Positions 51,213 through 60,513 of a stretch of 64,000 nt of DNA are shown in pieces. The notes under the pieces were generated by a model. The model was not told the DNA's origin. It did no database searches and saw only the letters and a list, made by a program, of their open reading frames with translations. Origin of the DNA: CAVQCT01 sp964371785 (GTDB taxonomy: Bacteria > Zixibacteria > MSB-5A5 > GN15 > FEB-12); contig CAYJOL010000006.1 of NCBI GenBank assembly GCA_964371785.1, positions 124,001-188,000 of the forward strand. Reading direction: 5' to 3'. The number at the start of each line of letters is the position of its first letter. Within the stretch, counting starts at the first letter, position 1. The position numbers and the translations under genes are program-made.

Positions 51213-51722
51213 TCAGCCCAGCTTAATCCAATACCGGCGTATCATCGTATTGTTCTCTGAGTCCGCCGTCAGCCCCTCCATCAGGCCACCGTTCTTCTCG
51301 ATCGCACGGAACGATCCGATGTTGCTGTCATCGCATGTGATCAGCACCCGGGGTAATCCGACAGCTCTGGCTGCTCGAAGGGTCAGCCTGAGAATTTCGG
51401 TGGCATAACCCATTCTCCGATACGAAGGCCTGACGTCATATCCGATGTGACCGCCCTTCTTCAGAAACCGCTCGTTCAGATTCGGACGCAGACGGCTCGT
51501 GCCTACAAGTACCTTGTGCTCGTCGAGAAACCAGAATGGGATCGATAGCACCGCGCCTTCGGGGACAATTCCGCCGGCCCAGCCAAGCTCCATTCTAATC
51601 CTTTTACGCGCGTCTTCGAGTGTTCTGTATGGGTACCAGGGTTCCGCATGCGAACTAAAATCTTCGCACATGTCGACATACAGCTTGGCCAGATCTTCCG
51701 ATGGCTCCACCAATGTGAGCAT
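51213..51722 (-). CDS. GNAT-family acetyltransferase
   Basis: The 169-residue protein matches the GNAT fold: a central VLVGTSRLRPNLNERFLKKGGHIGYDVRPSYRRMGYATEILRLTLRAA block with the acetyl-CoA loop RRMGYA, and the later VLITCDDSNIGSFRAIEKNGG segment that is typical of the family. The N-terminus (EDLAKLYVDMCEDF) is as in the uncharacterised YitH/HsE-like group. Substrate unknown. It lies 52 bp downstream of a SnoaL-like gene on the same strand. Confidence 0.87.
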   Translation of the reverse strand: MLTLVEPSEDLAKLYVDMCEDFSSHAEPWYPYRTLEDARKRIRMELGWAGGIVPEGAVLSIPFWFLDEHKVLVGTSRLRPNLNERFLKKGGHIGYDVRPSYRRMGYATEILRLTLRAARAVGLPRVLITCDDSNIGSFRAIEKNGGLMEGLTADSENNTMIRRYWIKLG

Positions 51723-51774
51723 TACGAGAACTCCTCGTGATTCGGATAGGAGTTAATGCCTTGAAGAGACAGGG

Positions 51775-52182
51775 TCATTGTCGCTGAGTGTGGGCGGTAA
51801 TGTCCCATTCGCCCCAGCGCCGCATAATTCTTCCATTCTTAATCTCGATAATCTCAATGCCGGTGATAAGCGTTATTCGGTTTGTGGGACCGGTTCCCAT
51901 ATATGCCGTCCGGTTTGTCCCGATCGCCGACCAGCGAACCGCCACTCGTTGCTCGGACTCGTCGATCACCAGACCTTCGACCGTCGTCTTAATATCGGGA
52001 AAAGCACGGATGAAATCCGTGAGAGCTTGCGCAAATGCTGCTTTGGTCGTGGACCTTCCGGCCGACGAGCAATCCTCGAAATCATCGTCATGGACCTGAT
52101 CAAATAACGCCCAGTCGACCGGGGCAGTCCACAACGAGATCCAATCACGCGCGACAGATTCAAATTGGCTGCGAGGTATCAT
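51775..52182 (-). CDS. SnoaL-like/NTF2-fold protein
   Basis: The 135-residue protein has the SnoaL-like layout: a helical start (VARDWISLWTAPVDWALFDQ), FIRAFPDIKTTVEGLVIDESEQRVAVRWSA and a final NGRIMRRWGEWD strand. Members include polyketide cyclases and ester cyclases, but many are small proteins of unknown role. I prefer the ATG at 52182 over one five codons earlier because GGAGGG stands at the right distance before it. Confidence 0.8.
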   Translation of the reverse strand: MIPRSQFESVARDWISLWTAPVDWALFDQVHDDDFEDCSSAGRSTTKAAFAQALTDFIRAFPDIKTTVEGLVIDESEQRVAVRWSAIGTNRTAYMGTGPTNRITLITGIEIIEIKNGRIMRRWGEWDITAHTQRQ

Positions 52183-52207
52183 ACTGATTCCCTCCATTAA
52201 CGCTGCG

Positions 52208-52750
52208 TTATTCCGATGCCATCTTCACGAGTGTGTTGACCGTGGTCCAATTCCGGGTCGTGGCGGACACCTTCAGCCGGTTCTCGATAAAAGCATTGGA
52301 TAATTTGGTTCGACCATATCCATTCGGAAAATAGCCGTGCACTTCACGCCCGACGACCGTGATTTCATCCCCACCGTCCTTCAGCGACTGAAGTCCGGTC
52401 AGCAGTTGTTTCTGTGGTTGTTCGCGAAGAAAGGTAACGTAAAGAAATCTGGGTTCAAGGCCGGCCCGTTCGACATACGGGTTCCTGGAGACTACTTTTT
52501 GCATTTCCGAGCGGGTTCTGATGACAGTGGCGACCGAGAAACCGAAAGTCCTTTCGATATGAGTTTCGAACAGGTTTGTGAGGCGCGACGGATCTGTCAC
52601 GGTCGATTCGAATGTGACATTGCCGCTCTGGATGTACGTTCGTACGTTTCTCAAACCCGCTGATGTGCACATCGAAGTCAGATCGGCCATCTTGATTTTC
52701 TTCTTGCCGCTCACATTGATACCGCGGAGCATGGCGATATATGTGCCCAT
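52208..52750 (-). CDS. DUF1697 family protein
   Basis: The 180-residue protein begins YIAMLRGINVSGKKKIKMADL and continues with VRTYIQSGNVTFES and FLREQPQKQLL, the conserved blocks of DUF1697, an alpha/beta fold with unknown function. The C-terminal GYGRTKLSNAFIENRLKVSATTRNWTTV is also typical. It sits between the SnoaL-like gene and priA on the same strand, with gaps of about 25 bp on each side. Confidence 0.88.
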   Translation of the reverse strand: MGTYIAMLRGINVSGKKKIKMADLTSMCTSAGLRNVRTYIQSGNVTFESTVTDPSRLTNLFETHIERTFGFSVATVIRTRSEMQKVVSRNPYVERAGLEPRFLYVTFLREQPQKQLLTGLQSLKDGGDEITVVGREVHGYFPNGYGRTKLSNAFIENRLKVSATTRNWTTVNTLVKMASE

Positions 52751-52775
52751 GACAGTTCCCTTTGCTTGCGAACCT

Positions 52776-55160
52776 TTACATCATATCATCAGGATCAACG
52801 TCGACAATAACCCGGATATTTGCCGGTATCTTGAAGTGAGTCTCAAGGGCTTCCCACTCTGCCAACATCCGAACAAGTCTTTGGACCTGGCGCGTTTTGG
52901 CGAATAAGTGGCGGCGGTAGCGGCCGCGAAGATAGTACATGGGACAGGGAGCCGGTCCAAGCAGATCCGCTTTGACGGAGGCCGTTTTGAGTCTGCTAAG
53001 CAGCCTGTCACGGAACAGGAGGGAGTGTTTTTCCAGCGGAGCTTCATCAGGCGAAGTAAGAACAAATTTGACAATTCTGGAAAACGGAGGGTAGGCGAGA
53101 GCCTGCCGTGAAAGAATCTCCCGGTCGTAGAAGGCCCGATAATCCTGCCGTGCGGCATCAGTAATAACCTCATTCTCCGGATAAAAAGTCTGTATCAGCA
53201 CTTCGCCCGGATTATAAGAGCGTCCGCTTCGCCCCGCCACCTGGAGCAGGCGCGAAAAGCTCTTTTCCGAAGCCCGGAAGTCCGGAAGATCCATGCTCAT
53301 GTCGGCAAGGATTACACCGACCAGCGTGACACCGGGAAGATCCAGCCCCTTACTGACCATCTGGGTCCCCAGCAGTACGTTGGTTTTCTTTTGCGCGAAA
53401 TCTGTCAGAATATCATAGGCTCGCTTGCGTCCCGAGGCCGAGTCCGAGTCGAGTCTGGCCACCTGCGCGCCGGCGAACAACCGGGGGATATTCTCTTCAA
53501 TCTTTTGCGTCCCGACACCCTGGTACATAAAATCCCGGCCACCACACTTGGGGCAGGAGTCACATTGCAATTCCAGGTGGCCGCAATAGTGACAGGATAG
53601 TTTGCGACCGACTTTGTGAAAAGTGAGATGAATCCTGCACGATGGACAGGTGGGAACATAACCGCAGGCCACACACTTCAATTGTGACGAATGTCCGCGT
53701 CGATTGAGAAATAGTATCACTTGCTCTTGCTTGGCCAACCGTGACTCTACTTCTCTTTTAAGACGGGACGAGAGGTAGGGGAGGTCACCTCCGAGCCGGT
53801 CGGTTCGCATGTCGACGATGTTCACTGTGGGCAAGGCCGCCGATCCGGGACGTCGAGTCAACTCCAGCAGCCTGTATCTTCCGGTAACGGCGTTGTGGTA
53901 GGACTCAAGCGACGGTGACGCAGATCCCAGCACAACGGGGATGTTGTTAATCTTGGCGCGCATGATGGCGCTGTCTCGACCGTGGAAGCGGGGAGCCGGG
54001 TCATCCTGCTTGTATGAACTATCGTGCTCTTCGTCGACGATTATGATGCCGAGGTTAGGCAGCGGGGCAAACAGCGCTGAGCGGGGGCCTACCACGATCT
54101 GGTACTGGTGCGCGAGAATCCCCCGCCAGCTCTCCAGTCGTTCGCGTTCAGTCATGGCCGAATGAATCACGGTCACCCGGTCGCCGAAAAAGCCGCGAAA
54201 GTACGCCAGGGTTGTGGAGGTCAGGGCTATCTCGGGAGTAAGCATGAGGGCCGTCTTTCCGCTTGAGATGATATCGCGGATAATGTGGCAATAAACAATC
54301 GTTTTACCTGAACCGGTGACTCCGTGAAGCAGGTATGGGGTAAACCCGGATGCTGAACTTGAGACTACAGTTTTGTATGCCGCGTGTTGCTGTTCAGTCA
54401 ATTTGATTTCATTCACCGCTTCGCGCGGTTTAATGAAGTCGAGTAACGGCGATGGAGCGTCGGAGTGCACTTCAACCAGCAGACCGTCCTCTCGGGCACG
54501 CTTAATCTGATAGTCCGTCCATCCGGCAGCGCGCAGATCCGCGCGTGATTTGATACCGTCGAACACCTCCGGCTGAAAGCGTTTGTCCGCAAAATGCTCG
54601 CGCCAATCTATCGAATCGCCTGCTTTGAATCCAAGTATCCGTCTCACATCCTGGGGCGAGCCATCTTCCCACCGTTCTTCGAGAATTCCCGACTTAATCA
54701 ACTCCTGCAGAACTATTTTCCGGTTCTGCCGCAATTGATTTATCGTTTTTGCGGTAACTTTGGCGCCCGCCCGAAAAACGGAGCGAATCGGTTCCGGCGC
54801 ACTATCAAGCGGCCTATCACTCCATTGATATGAGGCCGCACGATTTTGTTTGAGAGCGGCGGGAAGAGCAGCCAGCAGGCAGTCCGCCGGATTCGAAAAA
54901 TAGTATTCCGCCATCCACAGGCAGGTCTCAAAAAGTTCAGTCGAGAAATAGCTGGCGGCATCCAGCGGACGAATTATGTCTCTGATTTCAATTCCGGGTG
55001 GCGCGGAGGTCTTGCCGATGAAGAAGCCGAGCTTGCGCGCCCGGCCGAAGGGAACAAGAACCCGCTGACCGGAAGTCAGGGGTTCCATCTCGGGCGGTAC
55101 CCGATAGGTGAAGGTTCTTTTCGTCGGCCCGGTTATAGCGATGGAGACATAGGAACTCAT
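52776..55160 (-). CDS. priA: Primosomal protein N' (PriA helicase)
   Basis: PriA restarts stalled replication forks. The 794-residue helicase has an N-terminal DNA-binding domain (TYRVPPEMEPLTSGQRVLVPFGRARKLGF), Walker A LLHGVTGSGKTIVY, the VVDEEHDSSYKQ DEAH-type box, and the paired zinc sites CVACGYVPTCPSC and CHYCGHLELQCDSCPKCGG. It also has the helicase motif GTQMVSKGLDLPGVTLVGV and VAGRSGR. The ATG at 55160 gives the usual N-terminus; the frame opens at a TTG 14 codons earlier, inside the terminator of the preceding gene. Confidence 0.95.
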   Translation of the reverse strand: MSSYVSIAITGPTKRTFTYRVPPEMEPLTSGQRVLVPFGRARKLGFFIGKTSAPPGIEIRDIIRPLDAASYFSTELFETCLWMAEYYFSNPADCLLAALPAALKQNRAASYQWSDRPLDSAPEPIRSVFRAGAKVTAKTINQLRQNRKIVLQELIKSGILEERWEDGSPQDVRRILGFKAGDSIDWREHFADKRFQPEVFDGIKSRADLRAAGWTDYQIKRAREDGLLVEVHSDAPSPLLDFIKPREAVNEIKLTEQQHAAYKTVVSSSASGFTPYLLHGVTGSGKTIVYCHIIRDIISSGKTALMLTPEIALTSTTLAYFRGFFGDRVTVIHSAMTERERLESWRGILAHQYQIVVGPRSALFAPLPNLGIIIVDEEHDSSYKQDDPAPRFHGRDSAIMRAKINNIPVVLGSASPSLESYHNAVTGRYRLLELTRRPGSAALPTVNIVDMRTDRLGGDLPYLSSRLKREVESRLAKQEQVILFLNRRGHSSQLKCVACGYVPTCPSCRIHLTFHKVGRKLSCHYCGHLELQCDSCPKCGGRDFMYQGVGTQKIEENIPRLFAGAQVARLDSDSASGRKRAYDILTDFAQKKTNVLLGTQMVSKGLDLPGVTLVGVILADMSMDLPDFRASEKSFSRLLQVAGRSGRSYNPGEVLIQTFYPENEVITDAARQDYRAFYDREILSRQALAYPPFSRIVKFVLTSPDEAPLEKHSLLFRDRLLSRLKTASVKADLLGPAPCPMYYLRGRYRRHLFAKTRQVQRLVRMLAEWEALETHFKIPANIRVIVDVDPDDMM

Positions 55161-55168
55161 GCTGATAA

Positions 55169-55198
55169 ATAAAGCGGCAGATGGTACATCTGCCGCCT
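55169..55198 (-). terminator. Intrinsic terminator before priA
   Basis: A perfect 10-bp stem (GCGGCAGATG / CATCTGCCGC) with a three-base loop is followed on the minus strand by TTTATTTAT. It ends the transcript of the TPR gene upstream and lies directly in front of priA. Confidence 0.85.
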
Positions 55199-55233
55199 TC
55201 AAATGACCTTTGTCAGGTTTTGCGTTATGGGAA

Positions 55234-56631
55234 TTACTTGAGGCTCTGCAGTTTCTTGTCCGCTTCCTGCGCCTTGGCCGTCATCCCTTCCTCGGTATAC
55301 AAATCGCGCAACCGCTCCCAGACTTCGGAATCGCTGGGTTTCAGTTCTACTACTTTTTCATAGGACGCGATTGCTTTCTTGAAATCTCTTTGATTAAGGC
55401 TCAAATCACCGAGATAACGCCAGTAATCTACTTCATCCGGCTTGAGCTGAGTCAGCTTGTCGAATCCAATCAGCGCCTCGCTATATCTGCCTCGAAGCGC
55501 GCTAATGGTTGAATATTGTTCAAGGGCGAGTTCATCATCGGGTTTTACATCGATAATCCGTTTGAAATAGACAACCGATGAGTCAAAGTACCGGTCGCGT
55601 TCCTGACGCCATGATTTAGAAGCAGCGTCATTGCCGGCATTTTGGGCCTGGCTCGCTGAATCCGACGCGTTACGCGCCATTTGGTTGAAATAGCGTCCGA
55701 TAGATCCGATAGCGTCGATCTTTTCCGAATCCGGCGCTGTGCTCTCAACAACTCTGCGGTTCATGACCAGACCCGAGTCATACTGTCCGCAGTTGTTGTA
55801 GCAGATCGAAAGGTTGTAGGCGTTGCTATAATCGGTGGGGGTCATATCGACATACGCCCGCAACGGCTTGATCGCGGAGCAATAGTCGTTGTTTTTAATA
55901 TGGTCGTAAGCGATCTGAACGAGCAAGTCCGAGCTGTCTTTCGTATGCGCCAGAGCATTGTCCAGCCAGCTTACCGCATCTTTGTAGTTGCCTGTCTTTT
56001 CATATGCGGATGCTATGCCCATATAAGGGCGGGCATCGCTTGAGTCGATCAGGATGGCGAAACCGTAGAGAATGGAAGCGGTGTCTACACTGGCCTGTAT
56101 CTCAGCGTCGATCTTTTCGCGGTATGTTGAGTCAGGCTCTTCTTTCTTTTGAGTCAGCAACTCATCGATCTTACCCAAAGAGCCGATACCGGCATTGAAA
56201 TACTCCCGCCAATACTTTACCTGGATCGAGTCGGTCAACTGGACGAATTTGTCACAATCTTTCAGGAATTTCTTGTTTATCTTATTATCCTTGTTGGCGC
56301 AGGCTATCTTGAGGGAGTCATCGTACGTCACAAGTTTCTCGATATAGGTTCGTTTCTTGGAGATCTCCGGTGTCTTGTCAATGAAGTCAACCATCATCTG
56401 AGACATCAGATGATATCCTTCGGCGTGCGGGCCATAGTACATGAAAAGCGAATCGAGCATGGCAATGGCACCTTCGTATCTCGCTAGGTCACCGGACAGG
56501 ATATCGATTTTAGCTGACTTCAGGTATGCATCGGCCGGCAGTTTGCGGGCGCCGCGCCCTTGAGCGAACACACTTCCGGCGAGGCAGGCAATTACCAGCG
56601 TGGCAAGTATGGTTCTGGATTGTAATTTCAA
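55234..56631 (-). CDS. Exported TPR protein
   Basis: The 465-residue protein has a signal peptide ending SVFAQ (about residue 24), a helical middle part with charged segments (about 30-150), and TPR repeats from about residue 165 to the end. Examples are YMGIASAYEKTGNYKDAVSWLDNAL, AYNLSICYNNCGQYDSG and YWRYLGDLSLNQRDFKKAIASYEKVVEL. It should act as a periplasmic or surface scaffold. The exact family is not recognisable. A terminator follows within 40 bp, so it is transcribed separately from priA. Confidence 0.78.
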   Translation of the reverse strand: MKLQSRTILATLVIACLAGSVFAQGRGARKLPADAYLKSAKIDILSGDLARYEGAIAMLDSLFMYYGPHAEGYHLMSQMMVDFIDKTPEISKKRTYIEKLVTYDDSLKIACANKDNKINKKFLKDCDKFVQLTDSIQVKYWREYFNAGIGSLGKIDELLTQKKEEPDSTYREKIDAEIQASVDTASILYGFAILIDSSDARPYMGIASAYEKTGNYKDAVSWLDNALAHTKDSSDLLVQIAYDHIKNNDYCSAIKPLRAYVDMTPTDYSNAYNLSICYNNCGQYDSGLVMNRRVVESTAPDSEKIDAIGSIGRYFNQMARNASDSASQAQNAGNDAASKSWRQERDRYFDSSVVYFKRIIDVKPDDELALEQYSTISALRGRYSEALIGFDKLTQLKPDEVDYWRYLGDLSLNQRDFKKAIASYEKVVELKPSDSEVWERLRDLYTEEGMTAKAQEADKKLQSLK

Positions 56632-56721
56632 ACTATCCTCCTAACGTTATATATCCGAGTATGTTTGCAACGGTCCGACAATCTATGCGATACATCTTCC
56701 ATTGTCAACTTACATTCAACC

Positions 56722-58071
56722 TTATCTATACGTGAATCGAACTTTGTACTTCAGCACCACGGTGGAGTCCGATGGTACGGGCACCTTAAAATCGACCGTG
56801 TAAGCGTCTTTCTTTTCGAACGGGATGCTGGACTGCATGATCTCCCAGTAACCCCACAGCTTTTTCTCAACTTCCACCGTCACAGCCTCTTTCTTATGAT
56901 TCGCCAATTCGACTTCGATATCCTGTTCCTGAACTTTTGATGAAATCTGGGTCTGGTTGGCAACTCGTTCTTCGGCTGTGATATCGAATGCATATCCGAT
57001 ATTCAGGTTAACTTCTTCGTCCACGGGAGTATGATCAATATTATCTTCGCCCAGCAGTATCAATGAACCATCGGTGTCGGTCTGGAATATCCGGGTTCGT
57101 CCTGCCGGCAGCGGAAGACCCAGCCCGGTCTGCTTGGAGTTTTTGAAATTCAGGTCAACCTCGACCTGTTTGGCGTTGCGATCGGGACGAAACATGAAGA
57201 CCTTTTTCACCTGCGTCTGAGCCGGCTCGAACAAAGAAATCTGTTTAATCTCTTTGTCTGCAACTGTTGCTTTTCGGGGAAGGGTGTACAGGTGATATTC
57301 AAAAAATGACTTTTCCTCAAATCCACCCATGTCCATTTCCGCCGTGGCTATTCCCTTCATCATGGTGCGACCGGGCGCTGGCGGCGTAGCCCGGTGGATG
57401 TCGCCGGCAATGAGCTTGAGCGTCGCATCCTTATAAGTCTTGCCGGACGTATTGTTGATTGATGCCCAGCCGGAAAGGTCAAGATTCTTCTCATCCGATG
57501 AGAGTACACCGACATACTCGGCACTCCAACCCAAACCGGATGTTTGATATCCTACTTTACACGGCAGGATCCCGGAATAGTCGGAGTTGTACATCCAGAA
57601 CAAAGTCGGCCGGGTGATCAGTCCATCAGGGAGTGCCGGAAAGTTGACTTCGGCGATATTGGCCAATTGGACAATTTTTATCGCCTCGGATTTATCTTTG
57701 AGCGTTACGGAACCGCTTCCGTACGCCAGCAAGGTCCCCGAATATAACTTGCCGTCTTTGTCGATGAGATCGATTTGATTGTCAATATATTTGTTGTACA
57801 TCTGGTCGGCAGAGACGAGGTCGAAGGCATAATTCTGCTCGAGAATATTGATCGTATGGCCTGCTCCCACTACCGAAAACTGAACGGAGGCGGGGTCTAT
57901 TGCCGAAGGTACGTCTTTGAATGCCAATCGATTAACACCCTTTTGGAATTCCAGCGAGCGGGTTTCGCTGACTACTCCAAGATTGCTGTTGTACACGGTG
58001 ACCGAGACGTCCTGCGCCGCCACTAATGAAAATGTCATTACCAGACAGAGTGCCAGCAGTATGCCTTTCAT
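56722..58071 (-). CDS. Exported DUF4139-type protein
   Basis: The 449-residue protein has a signal peptide ending LVAAQ and a beta-rich body. Conserved stretches are VTVYNSNLGVVSETRSLEF, RPTLFWMYNSDYSG, KVGYQTSGLGWSAEYVGVLS, LSGWASINNTSGKTYKDATLKLIAGD and KVPVPSDSTVVLKYKVRF. These match the DUF4139 family (often paired with DUF4140), of unknown function and predicted to lie outside the cytoplasm. GGAGGAGAAT before the ATG at 58071 fixes the start; the open frame begins 16 codons earlier. Confidence 0.85.
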   Translation of the reverse strand: MKGILLALCLVMTFSLVAAQDVSVTVYNSNLGVVSETRSLEFQKGVNRLAFKDVPSAIDPASVQFSVVGAGHTINILEQNYAFDLVSADQMYNKYIDNQIDLIDKDGKLYSGTLLAYGSGSVTLKDKSEAIKIVQLANIAEVNFPALPDGLITRPTLFWMYNSDYSGILPCKVGYQTSGLGWSAEYVGVLSSDEKNLDLSGWASINNTSGKTYKDATLKLIAGDIHRATPPAPGRTMMKGIATAEMDMGGFEEKSFFEYHLYTLPRKATVADKEIKQISLFEPAQTQVKKVFMFRPDRNAKQVEVDLNFKNSKQTGLGLPLPAGRTRIFQTDTDGSLILLGEDNIDHTPVDEEVNLNIGYAFDITAEERVANQTQISSKVQEQDIEVELANHKKEAVTVEVEKKLWGYWEIMQSSIPFEKKDAYTVDFKVPVPSDSTVVLKYKVRFTYR

Positions 58072-58197
58072 ATTCTCCTCCTGTCTCTTATACATAATTT
58101 TCCGATTTCCGGCCCGCACCAGTTAGCACGGGCTGTTTCTTTCTTTTGCCTTATTTATCTAGTAAGCAGGGGTTTTCTTCCAGAAAAGTTTTTATTT

Positions 58198-59130
58198 TCA
58201 GGACAGAACAGACAATATGACCTGGTCAATGCGGCGTTGGACGTCGTCGGCCGACGGGTTTAATTCGACACCGGTGAACCGGCCATGGTCTACATCGATT
58301 CGCTCGCTGATCTGATGATAGAGATGATAGATGATTTCCAGGCTCACCTGATATCGTGGCAGGAGTGTCGGTCTGATGTTGTCCACCATACGGCGAGCTT
58401 TCGCTTGATAGTACAACATGACGCGATAGTAATCCCGCATCAGGTCACGTACGGATGGCTCGATGTTTTCTGCGCGGGCGGCCCGGTGAAGGTCGTCGGT
58501 TTTCACACCGTGCCGTATCATCATATCGTCGGCAAAGTAATTCAAGCCGCTGGTCTGGTCTTTTTGAAAATCCCGGATGATGTGCACCAAGTATGAATAG
58601 ACAGCCAGTGGCCGCGCTGTATCCCGAATGTCAAATGGTGGCGCGACGAAAGAATTTCGGTCGGACCTGATTCCACAAAGATGCATAAAAATGGAAGCCG
58701 GTGCAATCGCCGCTCCTTCGCAATACCGAAGAAAGCCAAGTAGACTGGGAAATCCGTTGTGCCGCAGATCATATTTCATTGCTTCGACAAGCCGGACCCA
58801 GGGCCATGCAGGAATGACGAAATTGCGCATCGTGTCCATCAGCTGATTCTGGAACGGGTCTCGTGGGTTTCCATCCTGAATGCCCGCCACCCAATCGTTT
58901 AGCAGACGCTCATAAGACTGGCGTTCCTGTTCGGTGATTTCGCCTCCTACCGATTTTCTGTCGTCCACGAGGTCGTCGATAACCCGCATCGACCGATAAC
59001 AAGTCTTGAACGCCTCGTACCGATCATCGTCCCAGAACCGTGCGGCGATATCCAGAATCGGATTGGTGAGGATTTTCTTGAAGTCGGGCTGGCGCGTAAA
59101 ATCGAGAAATGCTGCTTTCTGGGAATCCAT
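58198..59130 (-). CDS. Squalene/phytoene synthase-family protein
   Basis: The family joins two isoprenoid diphosphates head to head. The 310-residue protein has the first Asp-rich motif VIDDLVDDRK (Asp52, Asp53, Asp56, Asp57) and the second RDFQKDQTSGLNYFADD (Asp187, Asp191), both needed to bind magnesium-diphosphate, so it should be active. NPILDIAARFWDDDRYEA near the start and LEIIYHLYHQISERID near the end fit the all-helical fold. Product (squalene, phytoene or other) cannot be told. The frame is open to 59199, only 6 bp from the divergent glycosyltransferase start; I prefer the ATG at 59130, which leaves room for promoters. Confidence 0.82.
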   Translation of the reverse strand: MDSQKAAFLDFTRQPDFKKILTNPILDIAARFWDDDRYEAFKTCYRSMRVIDDLVDDRKSVGGEITEQERQSYERLLNDWVAGIQDGNPRDPFQNQLMDTMRNFVIPAWPWVRLVEAMKYDLRHNGFPSLLGFLRYCEGAAIAPASIFMHLCGIRSDRNSFVAPPFDIRDTARPLAVYSYLVHIIRDFQKDQTSGLNYFADDMMIRHGVKTDDLHRAARAENIEPSVRDLMRDYYRVMLYYQAKARRMVDNIRPTLLPRYQVSLEIIYHLYHQISERIDVDHGRFTGVELNPSADDVQRRIDQVILSVLS

Positions 59131-59205
59131 GTCGGAATATAGTAATCCGGTCGGCGAGGCAAAAATTATATTTCCCTGTTCGCTTCGTTTTTTTACCATT
59201 CAGAT

Positions 59206-60399
59206 ATGAGCGACAAAATTCGTCTTTTGATGATAACCCACAACTATCCGCGATTCGCCGGGGATTTTGCCGGTGTATTTATTGCATTGCTCGCCAAACG
59301 CTTGCTTGAATTCGATATTCAACCGGTCATCCTTGCACCGCACGATCCCGGGGCGGCCGAGTATGAAGAATCGGACGGCGTACTGATATACCGGTTCAGG
59401 TATGCCCAACGCGACGAAGATGAGACAATCGCGTACCGCGGAAACATGCACAAACTGGTTCTAGGGTCGGTTTCCGGCATCTTTCGGTTCAAACACTTTC
59501 TCGACTGTTTTCGCGACGCCGCGCTGGAGGTGATCGACAAGGAACGAATCGATATTGTCGCGGGCCACTGGTTGATTCCCGCGGGGCTCGTTATGCGTAC
59601 GATCATGAACAAAAGAGGTCTCCCCATGATCATGTCGTCGCACGGTACCGACATTCGCCTGATGAGAAAATATTTCCGGGTGACTTACCGATATCTCCGC
59701 GATCTCTGCCGGCACCTCAAGCGTTGGACGGTCGTGTCGAGTTTCCTCAAAGTGGGAATAGTTGATCTGGATCCCACGCTGGCGGATCGAATCGAGGTTC
59801 TCCCTTTGCCCCACGATGAGACGTTATTTTACCGGGACGAGAGCATCAACCGCGACAATTCGCTAATTGTCGCCGTAACTCGGTTTACCCATCAGAAACG
59901 GGTGGCACACCTAATAACGGCATTCGCTTTGGTGAGCGAACAGCATACGACAGCCCGGCTCCACATTTACGGAAGCGGGTCGCAGGAGCAGGAAATCCGT
60001 ACCCTGATACGCGAATTGGGTCTGGAAAGCCGAGTCAGGCTATTCGCCCCGGTGACGCAAAGTGAACTCCGTTCCGTTTACAATTCCGCGTCGATTGTTG
60101 TGCTGAATTCTTACCAGGACGGATTCGGGCTGGCATTGTCCGAAGCAATGATGTGCGGTGCCGCGGTAATCGGAACCGACTCCGGCGGCATCACAGATAT
60201 CATTGCCGACAATGAGCGCGGCCTGCTGGTGCCTTTGGACAACAGCGCAGCATTGGCCGAAGCAATTGTCAAGCTGCTTGCCGATGATCCACTTCGTCGT
60301 AAACTTGCGATGAATGGGTTTGAGTATGCCCGCGCGACATTTTCCGCAGGTCCTTTGGCCGGCAGGTTCGCGCAAATTGTTCGTGATGCCCTCAAATGA
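59206..60399 (+). CDS. Glycosyltransferase family 4 protein
   Basis: The 397-residue GT-B enzyme has an N-terminal half starting IRLLMITHNYPRFAGDFAGVF with GHWLIPAGLVMRTI, SSHGTDIRLMRKYFR and VSSFLKVGI. The C-terminal nucleotide-sugar domain has VAVTRFTHQKRVAHLITAF, LHIYGSGSQEQEI and NSYQDGFGLALSEAMMCGAAVIGTDSGG, the family 4 acidic signature. It probably transfers a sugar to a lipid or polysaccharide. It is divergent from the squalene/phytoene synthase-like gene; a common role, for example in a glycosylated isoprenoid, is only a guess. Confidence 0.88.
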   Translation: MSDKIRLLMITHNYPRFAGDFAGVFIALLAKRLLEFDIQPVILAPHDPGAAEYEESDGVLIYRFRYAQRDEDETIAYRGNMHKLVLGSVSGIFRFKHFLDCFRDAALEVIDKERIDIVAGHWLIPAGLVMRTIMNKRGLPMIMSSHGTDIRLMRKYFRVTYRYLRDLCRHLKRWTVVSSFLKVGIVDLDPTLADRIEVLPLPHDETLFYRDESINRDNSLIVAVTRFTHQKRVAHLITAFALVSEQHTTARLHIYGSGSQEQEIRTLIRELGLESRVRLFAPVTQSELRSVYNSASIVVLNSYQDGFGLALSEAMMCGAAVIGTDSGGITDIIADNERGLLVPLDNSAALAEAIVKLLADDPLRRKLAMNGFEYARATFSAGPLAGRFAQIVRDALK

Positions 60400-60513
60400 G
60401 AGGTCCTCTTTTCGAATAATCGACACATCCGGTCAAGAAATTGTAACTCCCTTCGTACAATTGACTTGCCTTAACATTGACTTATCAGTATCTTTTAGTG
60501 GGAGGTGATAGTT

